This document shows positions 18,277 to 25,500 of a stretch of DNA of 47,613 nucleotides, piece by piece. The DNA is from a bacterium (GTDB lineage: Bacteria; Bacteroidota; Bacteroidia; CAILMK01; JACPUW01). The stretch spans positions 1 to 47,613 of the forward strand of contig WGNN01000016.1 in assembly GCA_016124515.1 (NCBI GenBank), written 5' to 3'. A program made the translations under genes and the position numbers. Each line of letters begins with the position of its first letter. The first letter of the stretch is position 1. The notes under the pieces are model-generated. The model was not told the DNA's origin, did not search any database, and saw nothing but the letters and a program-made list of their open reading frames with translations.

Positions 18277-18295
18277 CCGCAATACAATACAAGGC

Positions 18296-19723
18296 GTGCA
18301 GTTTTATTCCAGCATTCAACACATTCAAGAAGCAATACAAAACGGCTCTGTAAGCGTAGAGCAGTTGGTAAAGAATTATTTGCAACAAATTGAAAGCCAA
18401 CAGGAACTCAATGTGTTTCTGGAGGTTTTTGCTGATGAAGTGCTGGAGCAGGCGCAGCAGCTTGACCAAAAAATGAAAGCAGGTAAGGCCGGCAAACTGG
18501 CCGGAGTGGTGCTTGCTATCAAAGACAATATTTGCTACAAAGGCCACCGGGTTTCGGCTTCTTCCAAAATACTGGGTGGTTTTGAGTCGCTCTACACGGC
18601 CACTGCCTTGCAACGACTTCTTGACGAAGATGCGTTGGTTATAGGCCGCACCAACTGCGATGAGTTTGCCATGGGTGCTTCAACTGAAAATTCAGCTTTT
18701 GGCCCGACAAAAAATGCCGCGGATCCGAATCGTGTTCCCGGCGGTAGCTCAGGCGGTTCGGCGGTTGCCGTACAAGCCAACATGTGTCATGTGGCGCTGG
18801 GCTCTGATACCGGCGGTTCCATTAGACAACCCGCCGCCTTTACCGGCACTTTTGGCTTGCGCCCCACTTATGCGCATGTGTCAAGATACGGCCTTATAGC
18901 CTATGCATCAAGTTTTGATCAAATAGGACCCATTACAAAAAGTGCTGCCGATGCCGCGCTGATAATGGAAGTAATGCATGGGGCAGATGAACTTGACGCC
19001 ACCGCATCGCGCACCCAAGTTGACTACAAGGCAGCCGTGGAAACCAAAGCCGCAAAAATTGCCTTTGTAAAAGACTGTATTTTCCACGAAAGACTCGATC
19101 CTGAGTTGAAAGCGCGCTTTTTGGTTCTTGAAAAGAAACTCATCGAGGCGGGACATACCGTAGAGTGGGTAGATTTTCCATACACCGAATACGTAGTGCC
19201 CAACTACTATGTGCTTACCACTGCCGAAGCCTCATCAAATTTGTCGCGCTTTGCCGGCATGCTTTACGGCTACCGCAGTGAGCAGTCGCACGACATTGAA
19301 TCGACCATCGTAAAATCGAGAAGTGAAGGTTTTGGTGAAGAGGTGCAGCGACGTATCATGCTGGGAACCTTTGTGTTGAGTGCAGGTTACTACGATGCCT
19401 ATTATGCCAAGGCACAAAAAGTGCGCAGGTTGGTAAAGGACTACACTTACAAAACATTGGCTGCGTACGACTTCATTATGCTGCCCACCACACCGCATCC
19501 GGCATTTGAGTTTGGTGCCAACCAAGACCCAATTGCCATGTACCTCGAAGATATATTTTGTATGCAGGCATCGCTGGCCGGTGTTCCTGCCATTTCAGTG
19601 CCCATTCAACCTTCGGGCAAAAACCTACCCTTGGGCGCCCAAATTATTTCATCGGCGTTCTCAGAACCCAAATTGCTCCGCTTTGCCGACGAAATTCATA
19701 AAATGAGTGAAAACTTGGTTTAG
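18296..19723 (+). CDS. gatA: Asp/Glu-tRNA(Asn/Gln) amidotransferase subunit A
   Basis: A 475-residue amidase-signature enzyme that releases ammonia from glutamine for the transamidation of Glu-tRNA(Gln) or Asp-tRNA(Asn) by GatCAB. The Lys/cis-Ser/Ser triad is K76 (AIKDN), S151 (PGGSSGGS) and S175 (DTGGSIRQPAA); each is three positions before the numbers I recall for Staphylococcus GatA (79, 154, 178). The start is GTG at 18296, 19 bases after the tatA stop. Length and N-terminal LAGVVLAIKDNI fit GatA better than a generic amidase. gatB and gatC are not in the window, which is normal for this phylum. Confidence 0.92.
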   Translation: MQFYSSIQHIQEAIQNGSVSVEQLVKNYLQQIESQQELNVFLEVFADEVLEQAQQLDQKMKAGKAGKLAGVVLAIKDNICYKGHRVSASSKILGGFESLYTATALQRLLDEDALVIGRTNCDEFAMGASTENSAFGPTKNAADPNRVPGGSSGGSAVAVQANMCHVALGSDTGGSIRQPAAFTGTFGLRPTYAHVSRYGLIAYASSFDQIGPITKSAADAALIMEVMHGADELDATASRTQVDYKAAVETKAAKIAFVKDCIFHERLDPELKARFLVLEKKLIEAGHTVEWVDFPYTEYVVPNYYVLTTAEASSNLSRFAGMLYGYRSEQSHDIESTIVKSRSEGFGEEVQRRIMLGTFVLSAGYYDAYYAKAQKVRRLVKDYTYKTLAAYDFIMLPTTPHPAFEFGANQDPIAMYLEDIFCMQASLAGVPAISVPIQPSGKNLPLGAQIISSAFSEPKLLRFADEIHKMSENLV

Positions 19724-19802
19724 TCGGCTTGCTGTTAACACTCTACTCGGTGGGTATCATTCATATTTGCGTTATTTGACAATAGTTACAGGTTTTTAAT
19801 AT

Positions 19803-21350
19803 ATGCGCTCAATCACCTCCTTTGTTCTTTTTTTCAGTTTGGCCGGCCAACTGTTGGCTCAGGGGCCAAACTTGAATTTAACCAACCACAGCGAAACGGC
19901 CATCCAAACCGTGCAAGACCAATTGGACAGCATGGTGGTGGGTTATTTTGTGAAAAAGAGTATTGAGCGGCAAACAGTGGTAAACGGAACGTTAGATTCA
20001 CTTTTCATCCCTGAATTTTCCGACTCGGTGCTTTCCGACAGGCTTCGGCGCATCAACTCCTTAATTCCACTTGACTACAACGACAAGACACGCGCATTTA
20101 TAGAAATGTACACCCGCAACAAGCGTGAGTTGGTGCCTTACATTCTGGCACTTTCCAATTATTATTTCCCCATTATAGAGCCCGAATTGGACAAGAACAA
20201 CCTGCCTTTGGAGTTGCGCTTTTTGCCCGTAATAGAATCGGCATTGAAACCAAATGCGGTTTCGAGAGCAGGGGCGGTAGGCTTGTGGCAATTTATGTAT
20301 GCAACCGCCAAAATGAATGGATTAACCATAACGAGCTATGTGGATGAACGGCGCGACCCGATACGCTCTACACAGGCGGCATGCAAATACCTGGGCGACC
20401 TGCACAAAATGTTCGGCGACTGGCAATTGGCTATTGCTGCCTACAACTGCGGTCCCGGTAACGTAAACAAAGCGATAAGGAGGTCGGGCGGTAAAACCAA
20501 TTTCTGGGAAATATACAACTATCTGCCCCGCGAAACCCGCGGATATGTGCCTGCCTTTATTGCAGCAGCTTATTTTTTTCATTACTACGAAGACCACAAT
20601 ATTGGTGTGGCCGACTTGCAACTACCCACAGTGGTTGATACCGTAATAGTGGACGACTACGTGCATCTTTCTGATTTGGCGGCTGAGTTTAACCTGCCCC
20701 TGGAACTGATTCGCGAAATGAACCCGCAATACCGCGCCGACATTGTGCCCGCAAGCAAGGAAAAACCCTACACCGTGATTTTGCCCTTAGAACACTGCCT
20801 TATTTTTTGTGAACACCTTGACACACTCTATACCCAATATGAAGTGCGCCGAAGCAGCCGTACATCGGCTCCGGTAAGTTATACATCAAGCTATACAGCT
20901 TCGTCAAACGCAGGCAAATCGCCCCTGTACTACACCGTAAAAAGCGGCGACAACCTGGGCTATATTGCAGATTGGTACGATACCTACGTTTCTACTATTA
21001 AAGCGTGGAATGGGTTGTACAGCAACAATATACGGGTAGGGCAGAAGCTGTTGGTTTACGTGCCCAACGACAAGGTGAGCTACTACGCAAATATCAATGC
21101 CATGTCGTTTGATGAAAAGAAGAATATCTCAAGTCATTCCACTTTCGCCAGTTCAAACACAGCCTCTTCAGGAGCCACTTCTACCGGCAGTGCTGAGTAT
21201 TTCTTCTACACTTTTAAGTCGGGCGATACCTTGTGGGATTTGACACAGAAATACCCCGGCAATTCGGTGAGCAGCATCATGGCGCTCAACGGCATCAAAG
21301 ACGTGAAATCAATAAAAGCAGGGCAGGTAATAAAACTGAAAAAGGCTTAG
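19803..21350 (+). CDS. LysM-containing lytic murein transglycosylase (MltD-like)
   Basis: A 515-residue exported enzyme that cleaves peptidoglycan glycan strands, forming anhydro-muropeptides. A signal peptide ends at about residue 20 (LLAQ). The SLT domain covers about 128-270 with catalytic E145 in LPVIESALKP, then GAVGLWQFM, AIAAYNCGPGNV and ETRGYVPAFIAAAY, the expected goose-lysozyme-like motif order. Two LysM domains lie at about 376-420 (YTVKSGDNLGYI) and 468-513 (YTFKSGDTLWDL), separated by a Ser/Thr-rich linker. Its stop codon abuts the stop of the convergent crotonase gene with no base between them. Confidence 0.92.
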   Translation: MRSITSFVLFFSLAGQLLAQGPNLNLTNHSETAIQTVQDQLDSMVVGYFVKKSIERQTVVNGTLDSLFIPEFSDSVLSDRLRRINSLIPLDYNDKTRAFIEMYTRNKRELVPYILALSNYYFPIIEPELDKNNLPLELRFLPVIESALKPNAVSRAGAVGLWQFMYATAKMNGLTITSYVDERRDPIRSTQAACKYLGDLHKMFGDWQLAIAAYNCGPGNVNKAIRRSGGKTNFWEIYNYLPRETRGYVPAFIAAAYFFHYYEDHNIGVADLQLPTVVDTVIVDDYVHLSDLAAEFNLPLELIREMNPQYRADIVPASKEKPYTVILPLEHCLIFCEHLDTLYTQYEVRRSSRTSAPVSYTSSYTASSNAGKSPLYYTVKSGDNLGYIADWYDTYVSTIKAWNGLYSNNIRVGQKLLVYVPNDKVSYYANINAMSFDEKKNISSHSTFASSNTASSGATSTGSAEYFFYTFKSGDTLWDLTQKYPGNSVSSIMALNGIKDVKSIKAGQVIKLKKA

Positions 21351-22127
21351 CTAGCGTCCGCTGAATTCGGGTTTCCTTTTATTCACAAAAGCGCTTACTC
21401 CTTCTTTGAAATCTTCTGTGCCAAAGCAAGCACCAAATTCCTTGATTTCCATTTCAAAACCATTTTTATTGGGCTTGTGGTAGGCATTGGTCAGGTTGAT
21501 AATCTGTGCTATGGTCAGCGGTGATTTCTTTCCTATTTTTTGAAGCATTTTGGTGCAGGTAGCCATCAAATCAGCCATTGGAACTACATGGTTGGCCAAG
21601 CCCAGTCGGTGTGCTTCCTGTGCATCTATCATATCGCCGGTCATGAGCAGTTCCAATGCTTTGGCATGTCCGGCCAGTTTTATCAATCGCTGTGTGCCGC
21701 CATAGCCGGGTATTACACCCAGGTTTACTTCGGGCTGACCAAATTTGGCATGCTCTGCAGCAATGCGGATGTGGCAAGACATGGCAAGTTCGCAACCGCC
21801 ACCCAATGCAAATCCGTTTACAGCCGCAATCACAGGTTTTTGTGATTTTTCAATGCTGTTGAAAACATCATGTCCCGCTGCCGACATATCACAGGCTTCG
21901 TCAACGGTAAAATCTGAAAACTCTTTGATATCGGCTCCGGCAATAAAGGCTTTTTCGCCCGCGCCGGTTATGATTATTCCAAATACCGATTCGTCAGTAT
22001 TGGCTGCTTGCACGGCTTGTCCCACCTCTTGTATGGTATCAATCGTCAGGGCATTCATCTGGCTTTCGCGATTGATGGTAATGGTGGCTATTCCGTTTTC
22101 GGTATGGTAAAGTATGTTGCTGTACAT
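21351..22127 (-). CDS. Enoyl-CoA hydratase/isomerase family protein (crotonase)
   Basis: A 258-residue cytoplasmic enzyme, probably adding water to short 2-enoyl-CoA in fatty-acid or amino-acid breakdown. Both catalytic glutamates of the hydratase subclass are present: E113 in GGGCELAMSC and E133 in GQPEVNLGVIPGYGGTQRL. The oxyanion-hole segment is AGADIKEF (64-70). The ATG at 22127 is preferred over a TTG nine bases upstream. A strong promoter candidate lies just upstream and a 23-base palindrome further up. Other beta-oxidation genes are absent nearby, so the exact substrate is open. Confidence 0.92.
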   Translation of the reverse strand: MYSNILYHTENGIATITINRESQMNALTIDTIQEVGQAVQAANTDESVFGIIITGAGEKAFIAGADIKEFSDFTVDEACDMSAAGHDVFNSIEKSQKPVIAAVNGFALGGGCELAMSCHIRIAAEHAKFGQPEVNLGVIPGYGGTQRLIKLAGHAKALELLMTGDMIDAQEAHRLGLANHVVPMADLMATCTKMLQKIGKKSPLTIAQIINLTNAYHKPNKNGFEMEIKEFGACFGTEDFKEGVSAFVNKRKPEFSGR

Positions 22128-22143
22128 GGTTTGCAATTTGGAA

Positions 22144-22176
22144 CAAAAATAAGGGTGAACTATCGGTATATTCCAA
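22144..22176 (-). promoter_or_regulatory. Candidate promoter of the crotonase gene
   Basis: On the minus strand TATTTTTG (22151-22144) matches TANNTTTG exactly, and a TTG (22176-22174) lies 22 bases upstream. Transcription would start about 10 bases before the ATG at 22127. Confidence 0.45.
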
Positions 22177-22216
22177 TTTACGAGCAGGTAGGTATTGCTT
22201 CAATGAGGTGTGAAAC

Positions 22217-22239
22217 TACAATGGTTGCATACCATTGTA
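22217..22239. promoter_or_regulatory. Perfect 23-base palindrome, possible operator
   Basis: TACAATGGT and ACCATTGTA form a 9-base perfect inverted repeat around TGCAT. It lies about 65 bases upstream of the crotonase -7 element. No U-tract follows on either strand, so it looks more like a protein-binding site than a terminator. Confidence 0.4.
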
Positions 22240-22247
22240 CTATATAA

Positions 22248-22280
22248 GAAACTCCCCGAAACTATGTTCCCGGGAGTTTT
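22248..22280 (-). terminator. Terminator-like hairpin downstream of the SoxB-like gene
   Basis: AAACTCCC (22249-22256) pairs with GGGAGTTT (22272-22279), extended by a wobble pair. On the minus strand the stem is followed by CTTATATA; on the plus strand it is followed by TTCTGTTT. It probably ends minus-strand transcripts from the SoxB-like gene, about 230 bases after its stop. Confidence 0.5.
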
Positions 22281-22510
22281 TCTGTTTATGTAAAAGTCAT
22301 CGCCACAGGCCAATTACTCAATAGGTAAACCAAACAGGGTGTGTTTCAAAAGCTCATTGACACAACAATCGATGATAATGGGACTAACAAGCTTTTAATT
22401 ATGTGACGAGTGTTTTTCGGTTATTAACTATGGAGATTGTTTCATTTCGGTTGTTTATAGGAATTGGGTTAGCAGATTAAAATACAGGTGGAGCAGCTAT
22501 GAATTTTGAG

Positions 22511-24124
22511 TTATCGGAAGGAGTATCCCACTTCAGGAATTCGTGAAAATGTGATAGCATCCAAATCTATGGCATTGGCCCTTCCGTCGAGCTTAGGGCT
22601 GACACTACCTTTAAATTTCAAGTATTCTTCTACGGCATCATGTAAGGTATAATCTTTCATTTCAACATTTTCGGCGTTTGGCATACGGCACAAAACATCA
22701 AGCGGCTCACCTGTGCGGTTGCACGAAGCCATTTTGTATGTTTTCTTCAAGTCCAGTGGTTTTCCACCAATAGAAATTTCGGTTATACGCTCGCCAAAAT
22801 CTTTTGAGCTATCAAATTTCAGTGTCATTCCTGAGAAACGGACAAGCCATCCGCCGAATCGTTTGGTAGGGTCTTTGGCGAAGACATTATTTATTTCCTT
22901 TTCCATCCAATCTACTATTTGTTGTCCTGTCACTTCACCTACTTTCATGTGCTCGTCCACTGGGAGCATACGCCACAAATCTTCAATGGTTATGGCCATC
23001 TTACCAGTTTGGTCTGGTACAATAGGTACGCCAAAACGAAATCCATTTGATGCGGCTATGTCAGCACCCGATTTCCATCGTAGCGCATCAGTTATCATGT
23101 TGTCCATTGGGTTTTCTACAACAAGGTATCGGTAGATAGGTGTGGTAGTGCAGCCAAGTACCCGGTGCATTTCTGCATTGTAGGGCGCTTGCGCTTTGTC
23201 AATCGTGGCTTGCAATTTAGCATCAGCGGGGTATTCGTCTGGATTTACATCTATGAGATTGTAGGTATAACCCAGTATTTCTTTGTTTTTGAATTTTAAG
23301 TCAAGTCTTCCTACAAACGAACCGAAGGCTCCTGGTTCGAGCACAATTGAGTATTTGCCTTTTATGGGTTGTCTAATACGCTCATGAGTGTCATTGCCAA
23401 AAATGAAATCAATTCCTTGGACTGCAGGATTGTTTGCCAGTGCTAGTTGCTTTGATATTCCAATATGCGTTATTAAAAACAAGGCATTTACCTTTTCTTC
23501 ATCTTTGAGTTGGGCAATGAGTTCTTTAAGGTTGTTTTCTATTTCTGTAAATGCTATTCCTTCACTAAACCCAGGGTTTTGTCTAACAGGTACTTCGGGG
23601 TCGCTGTAGGCAATGAAACCCATTTTTATTCCATTTTTTTCTGTTATCCAGTATGGGGGTAACAATGGTTGGTTGTTATGATCGTGAAACATATTGGCAA
23701 CAATTACATTAGTTTTATAATCATGCATAACATCCAACATGGTTTGCTTGCCATATACTACTTCCCAATTGCCAGGTATTAAAAGGTCATAATTCATTTC
23801 GCGTATTATATCCGGAAAAATTTTCCCTTTTGATAAAGCACTTTGGCCGCTTCCCTGTATGAGGTCACCTCCGTCTATAAACAGAGTGCCTTCAGGATTT
23901 TCTTTCCTTATATTATTAGTTATTGTTTTAATGTGGGCCAGTCCACCGGCTTTTCTGAATACAATTTGGTTGTCCTCTACAAATAACTCTTCATGTGCAT
24001 TTAAATATGCATGTATATCAGCAGTTTGCAGGATAGTTATGGTGGTTTCTTCTGTACTTTCTGTATGGTTGTTGCAGCTATATAAAAGCATAGTTATTGA
24101 GCTTATTAAAAATAAATTTTTCAT
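22511..24124 (-). CDS. SoxB-like metallophosphatase/5'-nucleotidase family lipoprotein
   Basis: A 537-residue two-domain protein of the 5'-nucleotidase/SoxB superfamily. A lipobox (LLYSC, C17) predicts a periplasmic lipoprotein. Metal-site motifs are DIH (D36, H38), GGD (D87), H220 (ITHIG) and GNDTHE (243-248). The normal GNHE/D reads GNWE (N119, W120), so the catalytic His of nucleotidases is replaced by Trp, and the normal GHTH reads NDTH (D245). In the C-terminal domain the NGGGIR of nucleotidases is replaced by SNGFRFG followed by an ITIEDLW segment, which is how I recall SoxB thiosulfohydrolases. The gene starts 11 bases after the stop of a DsrE-like gene. I infer a role in periplasmic sulfur chemistry rather than nucleotide hydrolysis; the substrate is unproven. 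Confidence 0.8.
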   Translation of the reverse strand: MKNLFLISSITMLLYSCNNHTESTEETTITILQTADIHAYLNAHEELFVEDNQIVFRKAGGLAHIKTITNNIRKENPEGTLFIDGGDLIQGSGQSALSKGKIFPDIIREMNYDLLIPGNWEVVYGKQTMLDVMHDYKTNVIVANMFHDHNNQPLLPPYWITEKNGIKMGFIAYSDPEVPVRQNPGFSEGIAFTEIENNLKELIAQLKDEEKVNALFLITHIGISKQLALANNPAVQGIDFIFGNDTHERIRQPIKGKYSIVLEPGAFGSFVGRLDLKFKNKEILGYTYNLIDVNPDEYPADAKLQATIDKAQAPYNAEMHRVLGCTTTPIYRYLVVENPMDNMITDALRWKSGADIAASNGFRFGVPIVPDQTGKMAITIEDLWRMLPVDEHMKVGEVTGQQIVDWMEKEINNVFAKDPTKRFGGWLVRFSGMTLKFDSSKDFGERITEISIGGKPLDLKKTYKMASCNRTGEPLDVLCRMPNAENVEMKDYTLHDAVEEYLKFKGSVSPKLDGRANAIDLDAITFSRIPEVGYSFR

Positions 24125-24135
24125 TGTATTGTTGT

Positions 24136-24576
24136 TTAAAGTGCGATTGTATTGAACCCCTTTTCTTGTAGCCCAAACATGTAGATCAATCCATTGCCTG
24201 TAATTTGCATTTCAACTGGAAGCAGAGTTTTGTCAATATTCAGTTGTTCTATTGAAAGTCCGCATGCCAATATTTTGAGACCTTGCTCATTTACAGCAGT
24301 TTTTATCAAGTTTTGAAGTTCCGGGTCTTGTGCAATTTCATCCAATAGCTTACCGCAGGTTACTATTTGAAAGTCTATTCGTTGGCTCGTTGATGTAAAT
24401 CCAATGCCGGTTTTTATCGCGGCTTTCAGGTGTTGGGTATTCATTACGAGTATGGAATATTTGCCGTTTTTTCGTATTGAACTTTCAACTTTTTGTACTT
24501 CTTGGGCTGTTTGGGCATTTATGGGTTTTGATCCAAATGCGATAAAAATTAGCGCCAATATTATTAAATGTTTCAT
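24136..24576 (-). CDS. Periplasmic DsrE-like sulfur-relay family protein
   Basis: A 146-residue exported protein. A signal peptide ends near residue 21 (KPINAQ). The remainder fits the DsrE/DsrF fold: alternating strands (YSILVMNT, IDFQIVTCG, LKILACGLS), with C74 in VTCGKLLDE and C105 in ACGLSIEQLNID. The second Cys sits where DsrE-type sulfur carriers keep their active cysteine. Cytoplasmic DsrE proteins pass persulfide sulfur; a signal peptide puts this one in the periplasm, beside the SoxB-like lipoprotein encoded 11 bases downstream. The two probably form an operon. No Bacteroidota-type promoter is clear in the 300 bases upstream. Confidence 0.75.
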   Translation of the reverse strand: MKHLIILALIFIAFGSKPINAQTAQEVQKVESSIRKNGKYSILVMNTQHLKAAIKTGIGFTSTSQRIDFQIVTCGKLLDEIAQDPELQNLIKTAVNEQGLKILACGLSIEQLNIDKTLLPVEMQITGNGLIYMFGLQEKGFNTIAL

Positions 24577-24877
24577 TTTTGGTAATTTGTATTAATTTCG
24601 GTCTATTGATTGTGTCAGAACTCTAGTGAGTATTAATAGTGTTTTTGTCTGCCATTCTCGAATATTTCCTTCCGATGCAGAAACTGTTCCTTCTGAGATG
24701 GTTCAGAATTGTTTTGATAAATAAATAATAGAAGTTATTGTGATAGCATTCTTATGCAATATACATACATGCGGTTTTGATGAACATCTCTTGAAAATAA
24801 TGTGCCGTAATAGCGCTTTCAGGAGATGGTAGTAATAGAATGCTGGGGGAGTTGAACTACTGAATCGGTTGCAATAA
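24577..24877. other. Intergenic region, nothing recognised
   Basis: A 301-base A+T-rich gap between the small Cys-rich gene and the DsrE-like gene. I found no ORF, strong hairpin, exact TANNTTTG element or tRNA in it. It must hold the promoter of the DsrE-like gene unless that is read through from upstream. Confidence 0.5.
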
Positions 24878-25222
24878 TCAAATTAAGTAACAGCAACACC
24901 TGATGTAGGTTGGTACTTCTTCTTTAATAAAGTCGTAGGTGTTGTTTGATCTTATTTGGTGTAAGTTGTCAATATTTTTAATCAGAGATAATGAAGCATT
25001 AACCCATTTGGGGTAAATTTTCTTTTGATCTTTTTTTTGGACCTTGTTTTCAATAGCGTTGTTGGTAGAGCAGCAGGGTTTTGCGTGGCTGTGTTCTGCG
25101 TATTGACTTGTAGCTATACCTAAATATTCTTTTACATCCCGTTTCAAAGAGCATGGAATTGAAACGGCAATTACTAGCAGTAATACTGCTAATCTTTTGG
25201 CTATTGATGTAAAATTATTCAT
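24878..25222 (-). CDS. Small Cys-rich exported protein, function unknown
   Basis: A 114-residue protein starting at ATG 25222 (MNNFTSIAKRL); an upstream TTG would spoil the signal sequence. Residues 8-25 form a hydrophobic signal (LAVLLLVIAVSIPCS). Cysteines occur as PCS, PCC (in HSHAKPCCSTNN) and a terminal CCCYLI. The middle is Lys/Gln-rich (KVQKKDQKKIYPKW). I vaguely recall short proteins with a PCSxKRxxK start near metal-related genes in Flavobacteria, but cannot name a family. The His/Cys clusters suggest metal or sulfur binding. A perfect palindrome is placed about 43 bases before its likely transcription start. Confidence 0.6.
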   Translation of the reverse strand: MNNFTSIAKRLAVLLLVIAVSIPCSLKRDVKEYLGIATSQYAEHSHAKPCCSTNNAIENKVQKKDQKKIYPKWVNASLSLIKNIDNLHQIRSNNTYDFIKEEVPTYIRCCCYLI

Positions 25223-25238
25223 ATCTGAAATCTGCACG

Positions 25239-25284
25239 CGAAAATAGTTGGTCAAATAAGGGCGATTATGTAACTCATGTTACA
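25239..25284 (-). promoter_or_regulatory. Crp/Fnr-like palindrome and -7 element upstream of the Cys-rich gene
   Basis: TGTAACTCATGTTACA (25269-25284) is a perfect 16-base palindrome with TGTAAC half-sites. On the minus strand TATTTTCG (25246-25239) matches the TANNTTTG element at seven of eight positions, with no -33 element at the right distance. The palindrome centre falls about 43 bases before the expected start, the class II activator position of Crp/Fnr proteins. Confidence 0.5.
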
Positions 25285-25500
25285 AAGAAAATGGGAGCCA
25301 AAAAGCAGTAACAGATTTCACGAGTACACTCATTTTTTATATAGCATTATGACCTATGAGCGTAAGGAAGCTGATTGTTTATTAACAAATTAATTGCACT
25401 TCAAGTTATAGTTTCGACATTGAAATGTATTGCAGATACCAAAGCATTGTCTGTTAACAGAATGTTTGCAGTTTCGGGCAGCAGGCGAAGGGTAAGTCAA

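Larger units (their letters stand above)
22128..22510. other. Intergenic region with promoter, palindrome and terminator
   Basis: A 383-base gap between two minus-strand genes. It holds the crotonase promoter candidate, a 9-base-stem palindrome and a terminator-like hairpin. The remaining part (about 22282-22510) shows no ORF or structured element that I can support. Confidence 0.6.
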
